A stretch of DNA of 64,000 bases from NCBI RefSeq assembly GCF_029784135.1, contig NC_073745.1, positions 161,523,335-161,587,334 on the forward strand. Reading direction: 5' to 3'. Of this stretch, positions 45,300 through 56,768 are shown piece by piece (the stretch's first letter is position 1; the number at the start of each line of letters is the position of its first letter). The notes below the pieces were generated by a model that saw only the letters and a program-made list of their open reading frames with translations, did not search any database and had not been told where the DNA came from. The translations under genes and the position numbers were made by a program. The stretch is from Toxorhynchites rutilus septentrionalis (lineage: Eukaryota; Arthropoda; Insecta; Diptera; Culicidae).

Positions 45300-45828
45300 A
45301 GCTAAAAATTCGAGCTGTTTAACAAGAAAAGGCGACTCCGAGTGTGGCGGAAGAACGACGAGGGCCTCCACAACCTTCATCTACAACCGACTATGAAGCA
45401 CGGTGGTGGAAGCATCATGGTGTGGAGCTGTTTTTCGTGGGCTGGGGTAAGAATATCAGCTCAGATCAACGGTATTATGACTGCTGATGGTTACATCGAC
45501 ATTATGAGCGAGAACCTGAAAGAATGCATGTTGAAAATGGAGCTGGAGAATAACTACATCTTCCAGCAAGATAATGACCCGAAGCACACTTCGAAGAAAA
45601 CATCAGCATTCTTCTGATCGGCCCAGATCAAACCAATGACCACTCCAATGCGAATTCATGGGCAGTTTTGGACAAAAAGGTGGACAAAACTGACGTTATG
45701 AACAAGCAAAACCATTCTCTTGGGTTAAAGAAGGCTTGGAATCGACCGGACCCTCAACACCTCGGGAACCTCGTGGAGAGTATGCCAAAGTGTTATCAGT
45801 TGGTTATCGAGGACAATGGATGTCATAT
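45300..45828 (+). pseudogene. Tc1-like transposase, 5'-truncated
   Basis: DDE domain of a Tc1-type transposase: KHGGGSIMVWSCFSWAGV, GIMTADGYIDIMSENLKECM, NYIFQQDNDPKHTSKKTSAF (second catalytic Asp). The Glu-bearing SPDLNPIENLW segment is missing or scrambled after a stop at about 45616. The frame resumes LDKKVDKTDVMNKQNHSLGL and ends LVESMPKCYQLVIEDNG. The first catalytic Asp region and the DNA-binding half are missing. A SINE is inserted at its 3' end. Confidence 0.82.
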
Positions 45829-46210
45829 ATTTTTTTATCCCATTTGTTTATTCATTTAGACTCATTAGCATTTTAGCTGTAACAGATCCGGATTTAATCG
45901 TGTGCATATTACATGTATAAAGCATCTATATAAATAGTAAATTACACAGTAGCCATTCAGGCGTGAGAGTATTACTTCTTCCATTGTTCAGTTAGACCGA
46001 ACAGCGGAAACATTAGCTATGGTCATTGTTGTGTTATTAATAGCACAACAGCCCAATGAAGAGAGGTCAGGACTCCGACTCCAGGACGACTCCAGGAGTT
46101 ATTCTATAACAACACAAAGGTGGTCAATTGAGGGCTCTGAGTTTTTAACTCACGATCGGTCGCTTAGTAAGCAAACGCGTAACCGATGTGGCTACGAAAG
46201 GAGGTCATAT
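45822..46210 (-). mobile_element. tRNA-derived SINE (Feilai-like), second copy
   Basis: Body about 45829-46203 on the minus strand. Complementary to the copy at 9684-10164 along most of its length (GTAGCCACATCGGTTACGCG head, GATCGTGAGTTAAAAACTC box B region, tail CAAATGGGATAAAAAAA). Flanked by GTCATAT at 45822-45828 and 46204-46210. More internal differences from copy 1 than expected for a master-copy pair. Confidence 0.85.
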
Positions 46211-46865
46211 TTACTATTAATTATTTGTTTTTATTTGTTTCTATAATCTTTTCAAACAAACCATAAAGTTTCTTATTTATTGTGTGTCAATGTTCACCCT
46301 TTGTGGTCGGAATTAGTTTCTCTTGAAATAGATCCTCTTATCTTTCCACGCTAATAAAATTTTGTTAATGTCGAGTAAAAAGAACATATTCAATAGATTA
46401 ATATATTCGAAATTTAGCTCCTTGAAGGGGGTATTTTAGTGTAGAATCAAGTGTAGAATCATTTCGATCGTTTTTTCGAGCTCTGAACAAATTAAACGAA
46501 GACTATTTTTAATATCCATTTTATAATATTTTTTTCTTTATCATTTAACAACACAACAAGAACTAAATGAAAAAAAAAACAAAATAAGAATAATTACGAG
46601 CTGGTGAAGCGGAGGAGTTCGAAAAAACTACTATGGCGTACACGATTCCAGATATTCTGGTTATCCGAAACAAAAAAAAAACAGATTCTGGATCAGTAAA
46701 GATTAGGAATCGTTAACCGGGTTTAACCAGTAATACCGGGTCAATTTTCATTACCGAATTACCGGTAATTTTGCAATCAATAACCGGCAATTTTGGTCAT
46801 TTTCATTTTTACACCGTAAATAATGTTTCCCTTTGAAATATTACGCGAGAATCAAAATAAAATCG
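46211..46865. other. No recognisable gene; ACCGGTAAT-rich patch
   Basis: Positions 46725-46800 are rich in ACCGGTAA/TTACCGAAT motifs, and similar sequence recurs at 52595-52665 on the other side of a 6-kb stretch of transposons. No terminal repeats could be placed. Confidence 0.4.
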
Positions 46866-48081
46866 GCATCACGGAAAAAACGCTGTAGAAATTCGCCCAG
46901 TAGACCGATCCTTTTGAAAATTTTAGACAGTAAAATAAAAACTATTAAACAACTTTTGGCATTTTCTTTTTATTCATACTTCGAGCCCAAGCCCGTATGC
47001 TCGGACCTTCCTCTTTATTTTTTGAACAGAAATCCATTTTCTCTTGAAGTCCGCCTCCGATTTGACAATTTTTGGGTTCATCCGGAGGGCCTGCTTCATA
47101 ATCGCCCAATATTTCTCTATTGGCACATTTCCTTTGGCACGAAGGTGACCCCGTTGGCTTCGTACCACTCCAACACGTCCTTTGAATAGTGGCACGAAGC
47201 GAGATCCGGCCAGAAGATGGTCGGGCCCTCGTGCTGCTTCAATAGTGGTAGTAAGCGCTTCTGTAGGCACTCCTTAAGGTAAACCTGCCCTTTTACCGTG
47301 CCGGTCATCACGAAGGGGGCGCTCCACTTTCCGCAAGAGCAGATCGCTTGCCACACCATGTACTTTTTGGCGAACTTGGATAGTTTCTGCTTGCGAATCT
47401 CCACCGGAACGCTGAATTTGTCCTCTGCGGAGAAGAACAACAGGCCCGGCAGCTGACGAAAGTCCGCTTTGACGTAGGTTTCGTCGTCCATTACCAGGCA
47501 ATGCGGCTTCGTCAGCATTTCGGTGTACAGCTTCCAGGCTCGCGTCTTCCCCACCATGTTTTGCCTTTCGTCGCGGTTAGGAGCCTTCTGAACCTTGTAT
47601 GTACGCAGGCCCTCCCGCTGCTTGGTCCGCTGGACGAATGAACTTGACAAATTCAGCTTATTGGCGACATCCCGGACCGAACTTCTCGGATCACGTCTAA
47701 ACTGCTTAACTACGCGCTTGTGATCTTTTTCACTGACGGAGCATCCATTTTTGCCGTTCTTCACCTTCCGGTCGATGGTTAGGTTCTCGAAGTATCGTTT
47801 TAGTACTCTGCTGACCGGACGATTGGACGATTCCCAGCATCTTACCGATGTCCCGATGTGACAACTCCGGATTTTCGAAATGAGTGCACAGGATTAATTC
47901 ACGACGCTCTTTTTCGTTCGTCGACATTTTTCCAAATTTACGAAAAATTGACAGTGAAGCATGGACAACGTGATCTATACACTCTTATCTGATTATAAGC
48001 GAAAGCTGAAGATATAATTCCTAATAATTAAATTTCTACAGCGTTTTTTCCGTGATGCAATTTGATGTGACACATCCTTTA
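46866..48081 (-). pseudogene. ITmD37E transposon, copy in minus orientation
   Basis: Same family as 60264-61554, inverted. The right terminus is intact (…GATGTGACACATCCTT next to TA at 48080-48081); the left TIR has lost its outer ~22 bp. Transposase from 47927: NEKERRELIL, SHRDIGKMLG, a one-base insertion frameshift near 47817, then DPRSSVRDVANKLNLSSSFV, VMDDETYVKADF (first Asp) and FWPDLASCHYSKDVLEWYEA (second Asp). A deletion of about 35 nt then removes the PPNAPELRP segment just before IEKYWAIMKQAL (catalytic Glu). Two lesions therefore inactivate it. Confidence 0.88.
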
Positions 48082-48177
48082 AACACATTTGGCAGTGTTG
48101 CGCCAATTCTACCGACCTCCAAACTTTAGTTCAAAAATCACTGCTCGATCTGAAAACGAAATACAGGATAAGCTTTA

Positions 48178-48806
48178 AGCCAGCGCTACACGATGCTACG
48201 AACACCCTCGAATGCTGGACGCTCGATGATTCGACGCATCGTGTAGTCGACTGACGAGCTACGAACCTCCAATGTCTAGTATCGAATATTCGCGTTGGAA
48301 GGTAATCCGTTCGTTGTGGATTACCTTCCAACGCGAGTGGCACGAGTCAAAGCATTTTTGTCATTCGTTGATTCGGCACACGATGACATTCGATACACCG
48401 CTACACGATTCGTCCGAATCTATCTTTGACAGATTGGTTTGTTTACATGTTTTAGATGAAGGAACTATGAAATTGATTCATAAAATTCAAAATATTCGGC
48501 AAAATATTGCACTTTAATAATGTTGATTTGAAGCATTTTTAATTTACAGCCCAATATCAGTACAATTGCTACGGCAGCAATTTCAATACTCGCATCGTCA
48601 TCCAGTTTCCTAACGTTTTTTATGGTAAATAAAAACAATAAACATTCTATCCAAATGCTCGCCGAATGTTTGGACCGAGTGCATTGAATCGAACATTCAC
48701 ATCACCGTGTAGCAGCACATTCGTCACAACATTTGTCGATTCATCGAGCCAAATGTTTGAGTCCAACATTCGAGTGAAACGTTGGACGAATCGTGTAGCG
48801 CCCGCA
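48178..48806. mobile_element. 629-bp MITE with TTA target duplication
   Basis: Flanked by TTA (48175-48177 and 48807-48809). Ends AGCCAGCGCTACACGAT and (complement) TGCGGGCGCTACACGAT. TTA duplication is typical of PIF/Harbinger-type elements (inference). Both halves carry ACACGATTCGT and CGAATGT motifs in both orientations, and the interior contains a perfect 18-bp hairpin (48291-48335). Confidence 0.75.
48291..48335. repeat. Perfect 18-bp hairpin within the MITE
   Basis: CGCGTTGGAAGGTAATCC, a 9-base spacer, then its exact reverse complement. No mismatch despite the age of the surrounding sequence. Confidence 0.9.
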
Positions 48807-48955
48807 TTAGCGATGAAGAACTGACAGAGATGAAGGAATTGGTTAATGCTCTCGAACCAGTTGTAGTCGCTGTTGAACTGCTATGCCGGAAGAACTCCAC
48901 CCCTTATGAAGTTAACGTTGGATTGCAATTTATGCTAGAACAGCTTTCGGAGTAA

Positions 48956-50025
48956 CCATCATTATTCGTGTATATGAATAATCATTCTGCTCGTAGTCGT
49001 CATTCTGTACAATTCACCCTTTGTGGACGTTTGTCTGCTCTCAGTCACCACATCAAGGAAGTATACTAATCTTGTACTAGATTCACACTTTTTTTAAAGA
49101 ATTTTAATGTCGCGTGAATCTATTCACAAATCCAAACGGTGCTCGTATGAACAGTGTCGTCGCTTGGGGGTGCAGGGGTGCGGATCGCCCACGGGTATAC
49201 GATTTTAGGGGTGCAGAATCACCCCTACATTAATGAATACTTCACCAATCGGTATACATCATATACAGATAGCGAAGAGAGAGGGGGTGCAACCAGACAC
49301 TTCCGCCCCGGGTGCGAAAGCTACACACGACGCCACTGCGATTGAATAATACATAACGGTACTCAGTATGAACAAATGTTGTCACCCATGCTTGAGTGAA
49401 GGCTTAATGGAAAACTATACCTGTTCCTCAGAGACACCGATGTCAACGTTCAATGATGCTTCCTTCGTTGTATCCCTGTTTCATGTCCCTCCTACCCGAT
49501 CTATAAACTTTTACTTAGTCGCGGTAATACATACATACACACTCTTTACAGATACCCGGGCCGAGGGGGCATAAATTTCTGCATAACTCAAGAACTTATC
49601 AAGCAAACAGAACCAAATTTGGCATGTGGAGGTTTTAGGAGACAAGAAACGTTTCATAGGTTTCATACATCGTCTTCTATCTATATGAATAAAAATGGAT
49701 CGCCGAATGTGTTGATAAGAGCAAAACTTGAGAAAGGAATTGTCCGATTTAGGGATATTTTTATTCTAGTATATTTTTTGTATCAAACATTTATTCCATG
49801 TAACGAAAAACCATGTTATTTGCAAGTGGATGAAAAATGTCGCACGAGTCTGAAAATAGTCTGATATTATTGAAAAAAGTCATTTTTGGAAAAAAGAGGC
49901 AAAAGTTAATTTTTCGGACAAACCTAAAATGGAAATGGTCACCCTACTGAAAAAATAAAAAAATACGGGTCTAATGTTTTGCGATAGAGAACAAAACTAC
50001 CACTTCACGAAAATCTAAGAACCAC
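48956..50025. other. No recognisable gene
   Basis: Includes a G-rich GGGGTGCAGGGGTGCGG patch (49168-49220) and an AT-rich stretch; neither matches an element I can name. Confidence 0.4.
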
Positions 50026-50514
50026 TACACTGCGTTTCATAACTATAGAACCACTAATTTTTTCTGAGCTTACAGAGATATGTAAGAAGTCATCATTTAC
50101 TTCTGTTTTAGCATCAAGAACCCCGTGAAATTGGACAATTTGGCCTGAATTCATAAAATCCGGAAAGTCAAGGCAAGGTTTATTGAATGGAGGCTTCAGA
50201 TTCTGGACTGGTCAGCTTGTTTACCAGTTCAAACCCCTATCAAGAACTTGTGAGAACTGATCGTACGAGTAGTAGATGCAGCTTACAAGCAGTATGAGTG
50301 ATTTGAAGAGCTTAAACGAGCAGTATCTTCTGCGTAGAAGGAGATACACACTACAACGTGGCGCAACTTGGTCAAAACCACCCCGAATAGGTTATTTGAT
50401 TTGATTGAGAACTAAAGATGACCTTAGAAACTTAATGTAGTTCATGTGAAATTTACGCTAATTCTGTAAAGGAGTGAGAGTTTTTCCATCTGGTTCTATA
50501 GTTATGAAACACTA
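50026..50514 (+). mobile_element. Internally deleted Tc1-like element, 485 bp
   Basis: Body 50028-50512 between TA dinucleotides. Left TIR CACTGCGTTTCATAACTATA then GAACCA; the complement of the right end reads GTGTTTCATAACTATAGAAC then CA. The interior keeps only the transposase C-terminus: LDWSACLPVQTPIKNL (equivalent of SPDLNPIENL, Glu replaced by Lys), ELIVRVVDAAYKQYE, FEELKRAVSSA and NLVKTTPNRLFDLIEN, with several stops. Confidence 0.8.
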
Positions 50515-51099
50515 GAATTTTAGTTTTTTGATTGTTTCGCGTCTGAGCACAACAATGAAGTTCAAATGGCCAGTCTTAGTCTTTTAAATGAAGATAGTTA
50601 TTATATCCTACACTATATACTTCAATTCAACCGACTTCTTACATGAAGTTGCCTTCCAAATGGCAACAAGTTTGCGAACAAAATGGTGCATATTTGACTT
50701 AAATTGGATAATTTTAAGTATGTTAAATAAAGCGTCAAATTTCGATCAGAAATACGACATTTCTTTTTCCCCAACCCTATATTTTGAAAGTGAAAAACTT
50801 AAAAGTTAATAGTTTTTAATGTGTTATTATTAATTTTATCCTAAAGATTTATATTAAACTAGATTGATAGAATTAAAGTGAAGCTCTCTAACCGCTCTAC
50901 AATTCGTTCTTTGACACCTAACTTCTATCTTTCTTAATTTGGCTACAATATCGATATAAACAATTCCTGGTGAAAATTGAAGCAAAATTATCAAAAATCA
51001 CGATTTTACCCCTCTGTATATGTATAAGCCACTTAAATTTCACCTTAACGTTGAAATGTTACTTTCTTCTTGAAATAAGTGATATCTGAAATATAAAAA

Positions 51100-52375
51100 A
51101 AATCCAAACTGCATATAAGCGAGTCCAAAATTGTATATAATCGAATCACATATAATCGAGTCTGTATATAATCTAGTCTATATATTAGGTTGTCAAAAAA
51201 GTCCTGCGGTATTTCCGCGAGGTTTCGTTGTAAGCGCGTAGTTCTAGTTGTATTCATTGTATCGAGTCATACTATAGCTTGTTGGAAAGGTATTTTTGCG
51301 CGATATAATATAGTCCTTGACAGTGTTTTGTTTGGTTAAGTCGTTCGTGAGTTATAGTGTCGCAAATATGGAGCAAAATAAAGAGAAAATCCGACATATT
51401 TTACAGTACTACTATGACAAAGGCAAAAATGCATCTCAAGCTGCCAATAAAATTTGTGCAGTTTATGGACCCGATACAGTTTCCATTTCCACCGCACAAC
51501 GATGGTTTCAACGTTTTCGTTCTGGTGTAGAGGTCGTCGAAGATGCGCCAGCATCGGCCAAGAGTTGGGGATAAGTCATCAAACCATTATTAGCCATTTG
51601 AAGAAGCTTGGATTCACAAAGAAGCTCGATGTATGGGTGCCACACACGTTGACGCAAAAAAACATCTTTGACCGTATCGACGCATGTGAATCGCTGCTGA
51701 ATCGCAACAAAATCGACCCGTTTCTGAAGCGGATGGGGACTGGCGATGAAAAGTGGGTCACTTCGACAACGTGTCGTGGTCGAAGCCCGCTGAAGCGGCT
51801 CAGACGGTGGCCAAGCCCTCATTAACGGCCAGGAAGGTTCTGCTGTGTGTTTGGTGGGATTGTCAAGGAATAATCTATTATGAGCTGCTTCCCTATGGCC
51901 AAACGCTCAATTCGGACCTGTACTGCCAACAACTGGACCGGTTGAAGGTAGCACTCATGAAGAAGAGGCCATCTTTGATAAACAGAGGCCGCATTGTCTT
52001 CCAGCAGGACAACGCCAGGCCACACACTTCTTTGGTGTCGCGCCAGAAGCTCCGGGAGCTCGGATGGGAGGTTCTTTTGCATCCGCCGTATAGTCCGGAC
52101 CTTGCACCAAGTGACTACTACCTGCTTTTGTCCATGGCGAACGAGCTAGGTAGTCAGAAGTTAGCCACAAAAGAGGCCTGTGAAAATTGGCTATCCGAGT
52201 TTTTTGCCAATAAGGAAGCGAGCTTCTATAACAGGGGTATTATGAAGTTGGCATCTCGTTGGGAACAAGTTATCGAACAAAACGGCGCATATTTAAAACA
52301 GATGATTGTAACTAATGAAAATTCAAAAAATACAGCAGGACTTTTTTGACAGCCTAATATAATCGAGTCCGACCT
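51100..52375. repeat. TATAATCGAGTC-like minisatellite split by a mariner element
   Basis: On the left (51110-51184) four to five diverged units of the type TATATAATCGAGTC run up to the mariner end. One further unit (TATAATCGAGTCC) follows immediately on the right (52358-52370). The mariner therefore inserted into a short tandem array. Confidence 0.7.
51185..52357 (+). pseudogene. Mariner element, 1173 bp, both TIRs present, frameshifted
   Basis: TA-flanked (51183-51184 and 52358-52359). Left TIR TTAGGTTGTCAAAAAAGTCC then TGCGG; the complement of the right end is TTAGGCTGTCAAAAAAGTCC then TGCTG. The transposase starts MEQNKEKIRHILQYYYDKGK at 51368 with the N-terminal HTH to QRWFQRFRSG. A deletion near 51560 removes about 30-40 residues and shifts frame, resuming ELGISHQTIISHLKKLG; a second shift occurs near 51765 just after TGDEKWV (first Asp). 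The rest is open: FQQDNARPHTS (second Asp) and HPPYSPDLAPSDYYL (third Asp; DD34D). About two indels from an intact protein, so fairly young. Confidence 0.9.
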
Positions 52376-54636
52376 GTATATGCGAACACCTGAACTGAAT
52401 TTTGGGGACTGTTTCGAAAATATCATTTTAAATAAGAAAACAACACATTAAAATAATATTAAGACCTAGATTAGAATACGACAAAAACTAACAAACTAAG
52501 TAGCGAAAATTTGCAAAATATTATATTGTAAATTAATCATCTTTAACAAAAGCCGTTTCTTCAAGAAAATGGTTTATTTTAAAGTATTTTTTACAGGTAA
52601 TTTACCGGTCTTAACGGTAATGTAATTTTTATTACCGAATAACCGGTTATTGAAACTTTGGCACGGGTAGTTCAATATTCAAAACTTTAATAACTTAAAA
52701 CATGTCCCCGTCGATATTTTCTAATATATTTTTATTATAAAATCCTTTTTAATTTAACAAACTTTGACGTACAGAGATGCATTGTCGGTTTGACCATGCT
52801 TTGGGAAAATCGTATCCAATTAAGTTAAGTTAAAAAAAAAAGTTATATCAATCTAAATGTGATCCTACATGAAAAACTGTATATAAAGTTCTACCCTTTG
52901 ACGAAACGTTCTAAAGATATAACCAATTTTTTATTTTGAAAAGTGTGAACTAATAGAAAATGTTTACTGCTGCTGGACATCACGACTTAGGTTCTAACAT
53001 CGTATAGTAATTCTATATTCCATTTTTTACTACTTTTCTAAAAAGACAACGATTTTGCAATGTATTGAAATTTAATAAAATTTTATTGAGTCCGACACAG
53101 CACCGCTCTATATCGGTCAATTGAGAAGTGGAAATATCGAAGGGGACATGTTTTGAGTTGAACAAATTTTTAATATTAAACTCAATTTTTAAATGAAATT
53201 TTTTAATCGTGCATTTGTAATTTATTTTTCAAAAATAGCCCATCGATTTTCCAACAACTCAGCCGTGCGTCATATTTTAACAGACATCTGGGTTCTGTGT
53301 AAGATTTTTCGCAAAGAAGAGTTAATGATTCTAGATACGAAAAAAATTTGTTATAATTGAATTGGTCATCTGATAATTAACTAGAATTCACTAGACCATA
53401 CACACAAAGTTTTAAAAAATGAGAGTTTCGGGGCAACGGCCTGCTGACTTGGCGTGGAATTGCTCTGAAATACGTAAGCTTCATTTTTATCTCAAAAATT
53501 ATAATTCCTTCAATCGTTTTTTTCTGTATAATAGTGACTTCCAACACTTTTGGCTAATTCGCCATTTTTCTTCAATCGGTGTCCACTCATGAAACAAAAT
53601 ATGTTCATCTATTCAAATAGGATTTTCCTTTACTAACGCTACTTTGAATATCTAACCATTTGGGAATGAACTTTAATACAATCCATACATTCTATTGTGT
53701 TTCTCCTAAACTAGCATTCCATTATTCAATTCAGTTTCAACACGTTTTCAATGAATTTAGCACACTATATTTAACCAGAATCAACTGGATTGCACCTCGC
53801 TAGTCAAAAATTCTTCTTCTTTTCACGTTGAAGAATTCTAGTAAAATTATCAATATGAAAAACAATGTCGATAAATGTATGAAAGGTAACTAACCGATCG
53901 CTGGTAAAAAGCAATCATAGTTTGAGGCACGGGGTTTCTAACAAATCGCGCAGTATGACAAGACATAATTTTTCTCTCTTTATACTCAAAATATGGTACA
54001 GATTGTTAAAAAGACAGGACAATAAAAATGATCGATAAACAGGATTGCCCCGTTCAAAACGGTAAGTTTGGTCATCCTACTTAAACATAATAACTGAGCC
54101 TGTGAAAATAAACGTATTATATACAAAATGAAAAGATTTACCGTTGAAGTTCGAAATAATTGTTTGAAATTATGGTTTCCTACTGGTGCCCTGCAAAAAC
54201 TATTGAATAAAAATGTATCCAGAATAGGTTATTTCTCTGAGTTACATGTAAATTCCTACAATTCCTACAAGGAAAATTTGTTACGTTCAACCGCTATGAC
54301 ACGCCATTTGACAATTCAGATTCACAAATCATTCATTGCATGTAACATGTTATCAGCAGATGGAACCGAACATAATTCGTATAAGTAGAATGAACAATAT
54401 AATAAAGCGACAGGATGAATAACTTCCGTAATACAATGCCACCCAAACACGTTGCGTACACCATTGCAACTTGAAACTCGAGTCGCTTATTGACATCGAT
54501 GTAAATTATCCTCTCAAAAAGGTACTTCAGCAACAATGTCATCAAGCAAGCAACACAGAGTGTGAGAGGATATTTGCATAAATAGGGCGGCTTTCGTGCC
54601 GGACAACAATTTGCCCCGTCCCAAATTTCTACTTAC
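52376..54636. other. Intron-like AT-rich sequence, no recognisable gene
   Basis: Part of the region between dpr-like exons. Contains a TTACCGGTC/ACCGGTTATT patch (52595-52665) similar to 46725-46800. Nothing else supported. Confidence 0.45.
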
Positions 54637-54742
54637 CGTTGATGACATGCAGCGATACGGTGATCGGTGGACTGTTCGATGGGCTGCACGAGTAGTTCCC
54701 GGAATCTTTTTTCCTAGTCGATTCGATCATCAATGAGCCAAT
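54637..54742 (-). CDS. dpr-like Ig-superfamily gene, exon 2 of those visible
   Basis: Minus-strand exon of 106 nt with acceptor TTTTACTTCAG|ATTGGC and donor AACG|GTAAGT. It reads IGSLMIESTRKKDSGNYSCS then PSNSPPITVSLHVIN. DSGNYSC supplies the F-strand Cys of a C2-type Ig domain; PSN and the VHV-IN end are characteristic of the second Ig domain in the Dpr (defective proboscis extension response) family of neuronal surface proteins. It joins in phase 0 to the exon at 56768-56557 and in phase 1 to the exon at 43455-43405. Confidence 0.85.
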
Positions 54743-56556
54743 CTGAAGTAAAATTGAAAGGGAGTAGATAAAAACGTTAGCCAGACACAGCATTACAAGT
54801 GAGGGAGAGGGAGAGATAGAGCACAAAAAATCATAAATCGACACACATTCACAAAAAATGAGCATAAATTGCTCTCGACATACAACTCGGATATTCTTTT
54901 TTTTTTCTCTATCGAACAGTCTGAAATCGAAGCGAAAGCGTGGAGAGAAAAATCGACATTGAATTTGAATATTTTTGCTACACTAAATCAAACGATTTTA
55001 TTACAAAAGAGGAGGTGGTTTTAGCATTGGCATTTCAGCATTGGGAGGATAAGCGCTTGCCTCGAATGCAGTACTAAAAAGCTTTGTTCGAGTTGCTTTT
55101 TAGACGTTCTAGATTTATCAGCTTCAAATGTCGATGGTAGTGGAGAAGAAGGTAAAATGTGGGTCCCTGGAGCAACATTAAAGCAATGGAATAGATGCAA
55201 AACGACACTGTCATGAAGCGTCCCAAAGGCTGTCACAAAACTGTTTGCTATCTGTTGACACTGGTTGGGATATGGCTTATTCGGCTGAGAGCTCTGCTAC
55301 TCTGCTAGTTCCGAAAGAGGATGAAAAGTACTCACCCATCTGGAGCAGGAAATGGATGAGAATTTATGCACAGAAAAAGAACACATAGCGCGAGTACAAG
55401 GCGAGTACAAGGAAGAAACTGCAGAAGTTAGAAGAAAATAAATCTGTGTCGCTTTGCTTCAATGCAGCTCGGAGAAAACTGCTCTGATTGAGCTTGAAAA
55501 ATTTCCATTGAAGAGAAAATGCATTCCTCACAATTTTAGCGCTGTCGAGAAAAAGCATTATTCTTATTTTTCTTCTCTTCAAGCACCAATTGGAGTTTCC
55601 TTCTAATTTCACATTTTACCCAGCCCAGCAGTCGTTCGCTAGATGGTGGAATTAAGCATAAAAGAGCGTAAATCTCGTCGTTTGGATGTGCACAATACAT
55701 AGCAGTAGGTTATTTAATTAATATTATTTTAGAACATTATTCTTCAAAATGAACGGAGCGATGATTCTTTTTTCATGTTACTCTTGTAATCCTAATAACA
55801 AGGATTTTACATCTAGAAGAATCTTAGATTTGTTCAATCAAACTAATATGCTTTAATTCATTGAACCTTTGAAAGTCCTACACACTGATCGTTATTCAAT
55901 TGATCCACGATCCACATTGCGAAATGGCAAACATGTAACTAAAGAAATTGCATCCAAATTTTGTAATTATTTATTTATGTTATTTATGTAATCGATTCCC
56001 TGTTTTCTGATAACACTACTCAATTTATGTGCAGGCATAAATACAAAATTTGTGTAAATTAGCTTCAAATCTCTGCTGTCAAATGCACATTTAAACGAAT
56101 ACGACTCAATCCCGACAGTTTTGTTAGAAAGAGAACAAACATAATAGCTCCCCAAGTTGTTGATTGAAATATTGATCCGTCAATGGTTAACTTACAGCAT
56201 ACTAAAAATTCGCTTCCGCTTGGATAGAGAAATAAATTTTGAATATTAATAGATGTTCGTTCGTTTTTTTTGCGTCTGCTTCTTCCACAATTCAACTTTT
56301 ACGAACGAATAGATTCGACTGATCTCTTGAAAACGCCTTGGAGCATGGAGGAAAATTTCGAAGAATAGCATCGAAGCAACAGCAGCAGCAGTGTGCACTA
56401 AGCCATGGCTTATAAACTTTCGGAGAGAATTTTTTTTTATAGTTTGGTAAAATGTTCCCAAAGCGACCCATAAAATAGAGAATGATGATGACTATAAATC
56501 TAGTAGTGGCAGGCAAAATTCGAGAGGGAAGAAAAGATTCCGTCATGTATCCTTAC
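54743..56556 (-). other. Intron of the dpr-like gene
   Basis: 1814-nt intron, GTAAGG at the donor (56556) and TACTTCAG at the acceptor (54743). AT-rich, no mobile element recognised inside. It splits the second Ig domain between the C' and E strands. Confidence 0.75.
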
Positions 56557-56768
56557 AGTGCTGTGGATGTCACCATCAAGGTCCGGTGCACCACGATCTA
56601 GCTGCGTTTTCCAGCCTCGTCGGTTTTCGGTGAAAATCTGCTGGGTGCCGTGATACCAAATGATATAGGATGGCGGCTCGAGGGCACCACGGACTACGCA
56701 GCGCAATGTGACGGCACTCCCCGCCTTCACGTACCGGTCGGAATCTCCAATAAGCTCGGTTCTTGGCA
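56557..56768 (-). CDS. dpr-like Ig-superfamily gene, exon 1 of those visible (second Ig domain, first half)
   Basis: 212-nt exon on the minus strand; acceptor CTTTTGTCCCCAG|TGCCAAG, donor CACT|GTAAGG. It reads VPRTELIGDSDRYVKAGSAV, TLRCVVRGALEPPSYIIWYH, then GTQQIFTENRRGWKTQLDRG and PDLDGDIHST. The VPR.E..G..D.YVK.GS start, the Cys in TLRC, and EPPSYI-WYH with its Trp are hallmarks of the second Ig domain in Dpr-family cell-adhesion proteins, which pair with DIP receptors at synapses in insects (family knowledge). It begins in phase 1, so at least one upstream exon with the signal peptide and first Ig domain exists, probably beyond the window's right edge. Which dpr paralogue this is cannot be told here. 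Confidence 0.88.

Larger units (their letters stand above)
48120..48955 (+). pseudogene. hAT transposase fragment interrupted by a MITE
   Basis: NEIQDKL at about 48150-48174, then after the MITE SDEELTEMKELVNALEPVVV, AVELLCRKNSTPYEVN and LEQLSE then a stop (48810-48953). The LEPV-AVE-LC pattern is typical of the middle part of hAT transposases. No RNase-H-like catalytic residues lie in this piece. Confidence 0.55.

Noticed and set aside
46725..52665. ACCGGTAAT-rich patches as the two ends of one large element
   Set aside because: The patches are not clear inverted or direct terminal repeats and no target duplication is visible.
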